DNA from: Bipolaris cookei
Lineage: Eukaryota > Ascomycota > Dothideomycetes > Pleosporales > Pleosporaceae
DNA length: 64,000 nt
NCBI GenBank assembly: GCA_002286855.1
Contig: NRSV01000054.1
Location: 1-64,000 of the forward strand
Direction: 5' to 3'
In this document: piece after piece, positions 12,046 through 20,527 of the stretch
How positions within the stretch are numbered: position 1 is the stretch's first letter
Layout: each line of letters begins with the position of its first letter
Translations under genes and position numbers: made by a program
The notes under the pieces: model-generated
The model's input: the letters and a program-made list of their open reading frames with translations, nothing else
Told to the model about the DNA's origin: nothing
The model's database searches: none

Positions 12046-12345
12046 CAGCCTTCAACGCCCTTAAACTCAGAAACCCATTCAATCAAGCCTTTACTACTAA
12101 AGGAGGAGTACAATCTCCTGCAGTAGCCTCATTCACACTCTCTTCTAAAGGCAGTAGAGTAGTAACTACTACTCCTGCCTTTACCGCCAAGTATCTCCTA
12201 GATAACCCAAAAATCTGGGAAGATATTACAACCTTCAAGACCGCCCAGCCTATCTCACCTTGGTTCAAAGTAATTATCCACAAACCACCTACCAACCACG
12301 GCCTAGAGGTAGCAAAAGAAGAAATTGAGACTTTTAGTAAAGGAT
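12046..12345 (+). pseudogene. LINE ORF1 (gag-like) fragment
   Basis: About 100 residues are open on the plus strand, including VVTTTPAFTAKYLLDNP and TTFKTAQPISPWFKVIIH, the conserved core of ORF1 proteins of fungal Tad-type LINEs, which bind the element RNA. There is no start codon or downstream zinc knuckle. It lies head-to-head with the minus-strand RNase H remnant and runs directly into the plus-strand ORF2 segment without the endonuclease domain. It may be the start of the same internally deleted element or a separate fragment. Confidence 0.6.
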
Positions 12346-14790
12346 TACATCGAGGAGATCACGGCCGATACGGAGGGTAACCAAACGTGCACAACAAGGG
12401 ACTGTGGACAATATCGAAATGGAGCAGGAGAAGTAGCGGGGATGGCAGCGACACTACCATCCCGGCGCTGCGGAGGAACAAAGAGGAGGAACCCAACAGG
12501 ACGAATCAGGGGAAGGCAAGAATTCTATGAGAAAAATTCTTCCCAAATAGCGGACAAGCGGACCTGTCAGATATTGACCCAGACTTCAACCCCATCCGAT
12601 TCGACATGGAGCACAGGGTAACGACACAGGAAATTGAGGAAGTAATCTGCGAACTACCGAACAAGAAGGCCCCCGGACCGGATGGGATACCGAACGAGGT
12701 CTGGAAGACCCTATGTCACATCATCAAGGAAGACCTCGCCGAAGCAATCACCCGGATCCTTAGGGACGGAGACATCCCCCATGAGCTCAAAGAATCCACG
12801 ACAGTGGTAGTCCGCAAAGAAAAGAAAAGCGACTACTCCCTCCCAAGCAGCTACCGGCCAATTGCACTGGAGAACACTATGGCGAAAGTTGTGAAAAAAA
12901 TTGTAGCCAACAGGATAGCGGCAGAAATGGAAGAAAGGAACCTCATCCCGTACAACCAAATGGGGGCACGAAAGCAAAGGTCCACCCTCTCCGCGCTGGA
13001 ACTCCTCACGGACAGCATTCAAACAGCATGGGCAGCGAAGCAACCAGTAGTATTCGTACTAGCACTAGACCTGGCCAGAGCGTTCGACAACGTCTCACAC
13101 CAACGCCTACTCTGGGTAATGCGAAAGAAGGGATTCCCGGAGTGGATTGTAGGCTTTGTCGAATCGTTCCTCACAGACAGGCGCACAAAGATAAGCTTCA
13201 ACGACTATACAAGCGAATGGATGAAGACGGAGACGGGCATACCCCACGGATCAACCCTGTCGCCGATCCTCTTCCTCTTCTTCATCTCAGAACTACTGGA
13301 GAGATTCGAGAACGTCCAAGACGGAACCATGGGATTCGGGTTTGTCGATGACACAAACCTGGTCGCATGGGGCCCCTCCGCTTCAGACAACTGCCGCCCC
13401 CTCACAATTGCTCACGACAAATGCCTCGCATGGGCACAGAGGTTTGGAGCCAGCTTCGCTCCCGAAAAGTACCAACTGATCCACTTTACCAAAAAGAGGA
13501 AAGGAACAGAAGATCTCCAATCGACAATCACAGTCCAGGGGAAGAATGCTGAACTAGTTCCTTCAATGAGAGTCCTAGGAGTGTGGCTCGACCCAAGCCT
13601 GAAATGGCACGAACACATCACCAGGGCGACGGACAAGGGACTAGCAGCGTTCCAATCGCTTGCACGGGTCACTGCATCCACTTGGGGACCATCAGTGAGG
13701 AAATCGTGACTGATTTACACAGCGGTAGTTAGACCAGCAATGACCTATGGCTGCCAGATTTGGGCCATCGGGAATATGGGACAGGGACAAACAAAGGAAA
13801 TGACAACTAGTCTGGGGAGGGTACAAAACAAGTGCCTGCTAAAGGCTACGGGCGCATACAAACGAACACCAACTGCAGCCATCGAGAAAGAAAGCGGTAC
13901 CCCACCGGTGGAGATTTACGTCGACATCCTGGCACGGCAGAGAGCAATCAAGACCGCGAAGCACCCAGTCACCCAGGAGATCAGCAGGAAGATGGACGAG
14001 ATATGGACATCAAACACGTCTAGACAAGAAAAGAAGCGGAGGTGGACGCCCTTCCCGCCCCCTGGTGAAGCCAGAACTACCCATGACTACATACCGCACA
14101 TCTTGCCTGAAAATGGTCGAGGAGAGACAACGGAGCAACACCCAGACGTCAGCCCGGGGCCGCCGAGTGCAGGCCCGAAGCGGCTCAAAGGAACTGGGCC
14201 AGCTGTACACCGAGGAATGGGAATCGAGGTGGAAGGCGGAAAAGATCAAACCACATCGGACGGCACCTACCTGGAAATATCACTGGAGCTTCCAACCACT
14301 ACACCTGTACGACGACAAACCCAAACAACTCGCAACAGCCATCATGCTACTAAGGACCGAAGTCCTCGGACTCCGGGCATGGCTGGCGAAGATTGGGGTA
14401 CCTGAAGCGGAACCTCACTGTACATGTGGCCACAACAGACCTGCGCTCATCCACGTCCTTGCATACTGTCCGGACCCGAAGGAAGCTAGAGCTAAACTCC
14501 TTACCAGAGCAGGCACAACACAGATCCACGAACTCCTCAGAGACAAGAACAAGGCGGCCATAGCTGGACAGTGGCTCCTAGACACAAGCCTACTCGAGCA
14601 CCTAAAAGTCGCGATCAAGATTGAAGCAACAGACACGACGGAGTGGAAACCATTCCACATACTCAGCTCTTGACAAGGAGCTAGCTACACACACACTGCT
14701 ACCCCAAAGAGGGGCAACACAGTCAAAGGCGGCACGGGGAGGAGAAAGGACCGGGATAAGTAACAAGAAGTAGTAGAGGTTTTTAAGCAG
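12346..14790 (+). mobile_element. LINE retrotransposon body, plus strand, 5'-truncated
   Basis: This segment carries a nearly open LINE ORF2 (reverse transcriptase through C-terminal zinc knuckle) and a short 3' flank. The apurinic endonuclease domain that should precede the reverse transcriptase is missing, so the element is 5'-truncated or internally deleted. GC content and codon use look healthier than in the minus-strand copy next to it, suggesting a younger insertion. The 3' limit is approximate; no poly(A) was seen. Confidence 0.72.
12420..14673 (+). pseudogene. LINE ORF2: reverse transcriptase with C-terminal zinc knuckle, one stop and one frameshift
   Basis: The longest open part, 12606-13709 (367 residues), holds reverse-transcriptase motifs in order: KKAPGPDGIPNEVWK, SYRPIALENTMAKV, LALDLARAFDNVSHQRLL (catalytic Asp), GIPHGSTLSPILF and FGFVDDTNL (Asp pair of the catalytic centre). 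A TGA at 13707-13709 interrupts the frame, which then continues as YTAVVRPAMTYGCQIWAI. A frameshift between about 14160 and 14230 moves it to the frame that ends at 14673. The C-terminus has the knuckle HCTCGHNRPALIHVLAYC. An RNase H domain expected between these parts is not seen; the linker is only about 90 residues. An upstream stop near 12530 separates the open frame from in-frame homologous sequence. Confidence 0.8.
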
Positions 14791-14973
14791 GATAATCTGC
14801 TATGTTTGCTCTACGCGCCTAGAAATAGAAAGATAGTGTTCATAGATGCGAAAGGAAACCAGGAAGCACTTTAAATTGATTTATTATTATTATATTTAAA
14901 GTGGCTGCTAAGATCGTACTATTTTACCTACCCTTTTCTTATCTTCAAACAATTTCTCGTCGAAATATCTAAG
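14674..14973. other. LINE 3' flank and promoter of the small secreted protein
   Basis: This gap holds the end of the LINE and then AT-rich DNA with a 10-bp inverted repeat, CACTTTAAAT (14867-14876) and ATTTAAAGTG (14894-14903), whose loop is a (TTA)n run. The (TTA)n resembles the tail of the minus-strand LINE and may be a remnant of another insertion end. The remainder is the probable promoter of the gene starting at 14974. Confidence 0.45.
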
Positions 14974-15368
14974 ATGCGAATTACTACTCTCACTGTTCTT
15001 CCATTCATTGCTGTTTCCGCAGTGAAAGACCCATGGCTACGGTCACCTCCAATCCATACCCCAAATTTTGAATGCGCCGTCATCTCCGATGAATGCAACA
15101 CGAGTGTACGCAGATGTGCTTGGTATTGTGACTCGGGTGCTACTGGAGGTCATTGTGCACCGTAAGATATATACAATCGCAAACTGTGAGCTCTCGCGCT
15201 AACTAGCGATATAAGTAACTCTGCTGCAGTGTTCGCGAAGACTGGACGCAGGTATTACTGTGTGGTGCCAAAGAAGCAGTAGGAAGTCAGAACGACTTTG
15301 CTAGTATGGGGCGGCGGGAGCTGCATAGCAAAGCGCAATGCTACTATAGACTGCTATTTTCACTTTGA
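14974..15368 (+). CDS. Small secreted cysteine-containing protein, effector-like, two exons
   Basis: Unrecognised family. The first exon (14974-15161) begins with ATG in the context AAGATGC and encodes a short hydrophobic signal peptide (MRITTLTVLPFIAVSA). Next comes a cysteine-containing region, FECAVISDECNTSVRRCAWY, with further Cys in YCDSG and GGHCAP. Unspliced, the frame stops at 15163. Splicing the 68-bp intron 15162-15229 (donor GTAAGA, acceptor CTGCAG, a CTAAC-like branch near 15200) extends it through VREDWTQVLLCGAKE to a stop at 15366-15368, for 108 residues and seven cysteines in all. It lies between a LINE and a DNA transposon. Small size, signal peptide, cysteines and repeat setting resemble fungal effectors; that role is inference. 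The gene could be silent or decayed. Confidence 0.55.
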
Positions 15369-15469
15369 ATGGGATAGTCACTCGATAATAATGCTAACAG
15401 CTCTTTCTTTACTGCTTGCACGAGTGACTGATCAAGACTGATATTTCACTAATAACAAAATAAAGACTA

Positions 15470-15529
15470 ACTTAACGTGTTTCACCACCAAGCGGCGCAG
15501 TCTCCCACCAAAACAATGTCGCAACAATA
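15470..15529 (+). repeat. Left terminal inverted repeat of the pogo-type element
   Basis: It matches the reverse complement of 19845-19904 over about 60 positions with only a few mismatches and one single-base indel. It is preceded by TA at 15468-15469. Confidence 0.85.
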
Positions 15530-15599
15530 ACGCGTGATGTCTCACTAACCACGACCTCTAAAAATCTATACTGAAGCTGATGACCAAACAGTAGTCTCT

Positions 15600-16706
15600 G
15601 AACTTACTAGGAACTAAATTTAAAGTATTTGACGAGCTGAAAAAGTCTATAACGTGCCACAAACAACAATACGTCGACGACGCGACGGCAAGCACTCTCG
15701 ACGCGACTGCGAGCCGAACTGTAAGCGCCTAACAAAACTAGAAGAGGAGGCCATTAATAGGCATGCAATAGTTGAGGCAGAGCGAGGACTACCCTGTGGG
15801 AGAGACAACGTGCGAGATATGGCCAATAGATTACTCTGAGAGCGTGGCGGAGACGAGGTTGGCAAGAACTGGGTTGATAGGTTTGTTCAGCGCAATCCTA
15901 AGCTGCGTACGCGCCGGAGCCATCCATATGATCGCCAACGAGCTCTCTGCGAGGACCCAACCCTTATTAAGGGGTGGTTCGAACTGGTTCAGAATACAAA
16001 GGCGAAGTATTGTATCGTGGACGAAGATATCTATAACTTTGATGAGACTAGCTTCGTTATGGGCAAGACTTTATCACAGTCATTTATTACAGGCCCAGAC
16101 AAACCAGGGAAATCAAAGAAGATCCAGCCAGGTAATCGGGAGTGGGTTACGCTTATACAAGGCGTCGGCGCAACAGGGAAGCGTATCCCAGCCTTTTTCA
16201 TCTTTGCAGGTAAGGTCCTGATCTCCACCTGGTTTACAGAGGATCGCTACGCGACTGGTTTATTCAAGTTAGTCCTACCGGCTGGACGAACAACAATTTA
16301 GCGCTTGACTGGCTCCGTTACTTCGATTCCCATGCGCGCCCTGTGGGGACGCATAGGTTGCTCATTATTGACGGCCACGAGAGCCACTGCTCGGTGGATT
16401 TCCGACATCTCTGCGAAGAGAAGAATATAGTCTTCCTCTGTATGCCTCTCCGTTCGTCGCACCTCTTACAGCCTCTTCATGTAGACTGCTTCTCGCCGTT
16501 AAGGCGCGCGTACGGCGACGTTATCCCGGTCTTGGCACCAGGCACTGAGGTAGTAACCACGTGACTCCAGCTCCCCGCGGATACCCGTGCACAGGGCTCA
16601 GGAGTATATCAACCCTTTTTTCTTTGAACGTAGAAGAGAGATAGCAATGAACCATAGTTACTTGCCACCCTTACTCACCCGCACGCTGTATACACCGTGC
16701 AACTAG
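15600..16706 (+). pseudogene. Pogo-type transposase, N-terminal and DDE part, broken
   Basis: The frame from about 15654 carries a helix-turn-helix region (EEEAINRHAIVEAE) and the second DNA-binding half (GKNWVDRFVQRNPKLRTRRS), broken by TGA at about 15837. The catalytic core follows: IYNFDETSFVMGK with the first Asp, and, after a frameshift near 16265, LLIIDGHESHC with the second Asp. The third motif reads LLQPLHVDCFSPLRRAYG. Where related transposases usually have LQPLDV, this copy has His, so the third catalytic residue appears lost. Homology then fades until a segment ending at 16706. The protein is of the HTH_Tc5/DDE_1 class common in fungi. Confidence 0.78.
16651..16706 (+). repeat. Left copy of a 56-bp direct repeat flanking the retroelement insertion
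   Basis: It matches 19179-19234 over 56 bp with only a handful of differences, all transitions. In the right copy it leads directly into the transposase C-terminal coding sequence (VQLEDICGGFRGAG), so it probably belongs to the transposase gene. Confidence 0.75.
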
Positions 16707-19178
16707 CTGTATTGACTTAGACATCGTGCTAACTTCAAGCGCTGGCTAGCCAATAGAGTCCATTCAACACTAATTAGTGGTTGAACTCTACTCTTCTCCT
16801 AACCCGAGAAGACTTGATCAACTGCAAATTAGCAAGAGTGAAGACAGTCTAATTTATGTGCGAGTTCTGTAAATCTCTGTTCAGTTACCTGTTCCGACAG
16901 GAGATCTGTTTCTTCTTCCTACATGATATCCGTTTCAAGGTTTCGTGAAGATAAGAAGTAAGATAGCGTACAACGCACAATGCGACAAGCAAAAACGACA
17001 AACTCACCGTCATCATCACCCCCTCCCCCGCCCGAAATACTATCGGCTGCAAACCAGGAAATGTATAAGGAATATGCGGCAATTGTCGGAATCCCAGCAT
17101 AAACGCTTGAGAGAGGAACATCACTAGAGTACTGGACGGACGAAATCGACATGAAGGAGGAACTACCGCGATCCAACTACAATATTATGCTGCATGCATA
17201 ATTGCAGAACTTCGCGCATCCCGATCAACTGGCGCTCGAACCCTTGCGAACTTCAGCGACGACTTTGAGGGATGGAAACTCCATCACTTCAAAAATATCG
17301 GCCAACCGTATAGAAGAGAACTTCTGGCTACTCTCGAGGGGATGGGAATACTATATAAGAAGGTTGAAAACGAAGTTCGTACGCTATACGGGATCGCACA
17401 AGGTGAACTAGAAGTAAGGATTCCTACTGAGGAACGCACACATGAGGAACGCGTACAGGAGGAGTTTGTACGTGAGGAGGCACAAACGAGAGAAGATACA
17501 CACCCAAACCCTTAAGCCTGAGCAAATTCCACCTTCGCAAAAGTTGTACGGAACCAATAGAGAACGGGAACTAAGTCAAATTTCCTCCCACACGTCTGGA
17601 CCGTTTACACCATCACTCCTAGCCCCCATACAAGCATCACCAAATCCACCTAGAATACCGGAAGGCTTATATCTACCCCAAGTATAACAGACAGCCTCAG
17701 AAAACCCATATCAACTACCCCCTGCACGGGAATACCTGAACGAGAAGGTTACTCCAGAGAAAATTGTACAATTTCAGAGGACATGGAAGAAGGAGAACAA
17801 CTACACCGGACAACCATACGATATTCTGGCGGATAAGACAGTAATGTTCATTGAACTCTGCCGACGTCTTGACATAGGAGAACCCTCATATGCGAATGTC
17901 TTCCCAGATATCCTTGAAGGTTGTGCACACATGTATTACCTCCACCATATTGGCCCAGGACAAACATGGGAGTCGTTATACGAACGACTGAGCAACCATT
18001 TCAATATCAATTTCAATCATGTCCAGTATTGGACTGACTGAACTACGATGACCTTCGCACGATGCAAGCAGGAGAATCCATCTAAATCTCTACACGAAAT
18101 CCTTGAAATTATGATTGACAAGCTCACCCTCGCACAAAGAGCACTTGGTCTGGAATTCCAAGGAGAAATACGTTTATATACGGCAGTTGTACGAGCATGC
18201 CGAGGACAACCAGAGCTTGAACAAGCCATGTTTTCAATCAAGCCTATATGTGAAGCATTGTTTAGTAACCTTCGAGCGGCCCTCCAAGTCACTATTGATC
18301 GACAGAACAATGCGCACCTCCAAGGACCATCTGATTTGTATTATACAGACCGCTGGTATCACTTAGCCAAGCGTACAAGAGGCTTCCAGCAAAAAGGAAG
18401 AAGTCCCAAGGGATCGCACAAAGGGCTGTGACGGGCTAGGGCAGTCCATCACAGTACAGATAGCGGCGGCTATCTTATGTACCAACTACGCAACGATATC
18501 AGCAGCTCTGATATCTTGTGCCAACCATTTTAGCGCGATGGGCGCGTTGTAGTTGCGTGCGCGATCCGATAGGATCCGACCCGTTACAAGGATCATTCAG
18601 ATTTTGAGAATCACGTGAACGGACAAAACGATGCTTTGTATGCCACAAAGAAGGATGCTGGTCTTCAAACCATACACACACAGATCGAACGCGTGCGAAA
18701 CACCAGTATATTGCTTTATATGAAAAATTTCATAATACGTCACCCTTGCAAGCAGAGATCACTGCATACATACAAGACTTTGAAGGCAATCCAACACACG
18801 AAGATAAAAACCCGCATGAAGACGACGAGCTGGTTATGGACGACGAGGAAGCTGAAGAAGCTATCAATTATCTCACATCAGCTGCGTATCTCCATCGTGC
18901 GAGAGGCAAAGATATCTTCAGCGTGAAACCAGATACATGCGCAGAGCAGTTTATCCTTGAGGGCAGATATTGTACAACGTATCAAGGTGAACTATGGGAC
19001 ACTGGAGCAGCCAAGATATCCATGGTGGGAAAGGCTCAACTTGAGGCCTATGTACGAGAGAATCCTCGGATAGAAATTGATTGGACATCCGGCCAAGAAA
19101 ACATTAGCTTTGGAGGACAGGGGTCAACTGGATCAATCGAAACTGTAAGGATTAGAAATCCAACCGGCACAGTGACCT
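16707..19178 (+). mobile_element. LTR-retrotransposon fragment (gag and protease) inserted in the transposase
   Basis: The insert begins with AT-rich sequence starting TGTATTG (about 16708) and running to CTACA near 16922, followed by TGATATCC, which resembles a tRNA primer-binding site. This may be a left LTR, but no matching right LTR is present. Gag-like coding sequence (about 17690-18430), a zinc knuckle and an aspartic protease follow, and the element stops at the protease. Reverse transcriptase and integrase are absent, so it is a 3'-truncated copy. Confidence 0.65.
17690..19178 (+). pseudogene. Retrotransposon gag, zinc knuckle and aspartic protease remnant
   Basis: Gag sequence includes TVMFIELCRRLDIGEPSY and CAHMYYLHHIGPGQTWESLY in one frame (17844-18041). 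After a stop near 18040 it resumes in another frame as NPSKSLHEILEIMIDKL and related text (to 18431). At about 18632-18672 a knuckle CFVCHKEGCWSSNH appears in the same frame as an Asp/Glu-rich linker and the protease motif GELWDTGAAKIS (Asp-Thr-Gly, around 18995). The protease frame reaches GTVTYH at about 19178, where retroelement homology ends. The arrangement is that of fungal LTR-retrotransposon polyproteins; the superfamily (Ty3 or Ty1) cannot be settled without the missing polymerase. Confidence 0.7.
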
Positions 19179-19234
19179 ACCATAGTTACTTGCCATCTCT
19201 ACTCATCCGTACGCTGTGTACACCGTGCAACTAG
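19179..19234 (+). repeat. Right copy of the 56-bp direct repeat
   Basis: This is the counterpart of 16651-16706. The differences (for example CACCCTTAC versus CATCTCTAC) are transitions, as expected if both copies decayed by C-to-T mutation after duplication. It sits exactly where retroelement coding sequence gives way to transposase sequence. Confidence 0.75.
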
Positions 19235-19794
19235 AAGACATCTGCGGGGGGTTTCGAGGTGCTGGGCCTACGCCACACGATTGTCGCGTTGTTTTATCAT
19301 AGCTTAACGTTGTACTGCGTACACCAACTCCACCAGCGCAAGAAAACAGCACCTGGGACCCAAAAACGCCGCGCAACGCACGCGAAATGGATGCGCAGAC
19401 TACACTTATTCGAAACCGCATGCAAATCCAGCAAGGGTCTCCGACAAATCCTCTTAAAGAGCAGATGCAGTAGTTGAGTAAGGGAGCCTAGCAGATAGCA
19501 CATAATATGGTGTTGATGCAGGAGGAAATAAATCGTCTACAAGACACTGTTGAAGCGCCAACAAAGCGAAAGACTCGCAAACGGCGCTACGTACAGGTAG
19601 AGGGGCCCCGAAAAGTTGGCCAGGTAGCTGATCAGATCGATGAGACAGAGAGCAGCAGCTATAACGACGGTGCAACGTCTGCGAAGAGGGTGCGCAGTGA
19701 ACGGCGCTGCGGACGTTGCAGCCAAATTGGACATAACTCTCGCACATGCCAAGTAGAATTGGATAATACAGAAGACAGTGATAAGTCTCAATAA
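19235..19794 (+). pseudogene. Pogo-type transposase, C-terminal part
   Basis: The continuation reads EDICGGFRGAGLRPHD, then RTPTPPAQENSTWDPKTP, TLIRNRMQIQQ, and from 19507 an open frame with a Lys/Arg-rich stretch (PTKRKTRKRRYVQVEG). It ends in a zinc-knuckle-like CGRCSQIGHNSRTC before the stop at 19792-19794. This is the usual tail of fungal pogo-type transposases: GFRGAGL, a coiled region, a basic patch and a CCHC knuckle. At least one internal stop lies near 19475. It belongs with the left half at 15600-16706. Confidence 0.78.
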
Positions 19795-19844
19795 CAGTAT
19801 TTTATTCTACTTAACGAGAAAAGGTATAGTAGTGTTGTGTGGAT

Positions 19845-19904
19845 AGTGTTGGGACGTTGTTTTGGTGGGGAGACTGCGCCGCTCGGTGGTGAAACACGTT
19901 AACA
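19845..19904 (-). repeat. Right terminal inverted repeat of the pogo-type element
   Basis: It is the inverted partner of 15470-15529 and is followed by TA at 19905-19906. The last two bases at the tip differ between the two ends. Confidence 0.85.
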
Positions 19905-20527
19905 TAAAGTGCCGTAAGGAAAATTCACATACTTGACTAAAATAAATATCACGTGAATATCTATGATAAACAATACAACTTGCCTCGTTACGTTAAACTC
20001 TTATAGCGAATTATGTTAATCGCTTCGTTAATGAAAAGCTTTCTAATGACTATTGCAGATCGTTATCGAATAGTCTAAGACAAGGGGCCGGGACTTTGTA
20101 CCCAGAGAGTTTCTCAATATATCCGATGAGAAAAATTCAGAGTAGAACAATTGCGTAGGCTGATGTACTAGCTAAGGTGGGATATATCGCCGTTGGAGTA
20201 TTGACAACTCACTGCCGGACCACAGCGTATCTTGCTATCCGAGCATCTCTTGTATGCAAAACATACTTTATGCGCGAAAAAAATCATGGAGACTTGGAAA
20301 CATCTTTAAACCCGTTTTTTTCTGCCTCCCAACTACTTGCTTCAAGAGTAGTGTTACACTATAACAGTTATTATGGTGTAAAAGGGGATCCATGTTATTT
20401 CATTTCAAACCATAATTTTTCATAATTTCAACAATGTTTTTTGAAACGCCGCCCACGCAATATTTTTTGTCAAATGGGTATACACAAGATTTTACACGCC
20501 CACCTCACTACGCATTACGCTGCTCAT
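19905..20527. other. AT-rich decayed DNA, no gene
   Basis: This is strongly AT-rich sequence with many stops in all frames, lying between the transposon and the 3' end of LYS4. It is probably older repeat remnant plus the LYS4 3' untranslated region. No domain or inverted repeat was recognised. Confidence 0.45.

Larger units (their letters stand above)
15470..19904 (+). mobile_element. Pogo-type DNA transposon with long inverted repeats, interrupted by a retroelement fragment
   Basis: Terminal inverted repeats of about 60 bp at 15470-15529 and 19845-19904 share the core TTAACGTGTTTCACCACC and run on through GCGGCGCAGTCTCCC, with a few mismatches and one indel. TA dinucleotides flank both ends, the target duplication expected for pogo/Tc1-mariner elements. 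The transposase is split into a left part (about 15600-16706) and a right part (about 19179-19794) by a 2.5-kb insertion carrying gag and protease sequences. Stops, a frameshift and a replaced catalytic residue show it is inactive. Confidence 0.85.
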
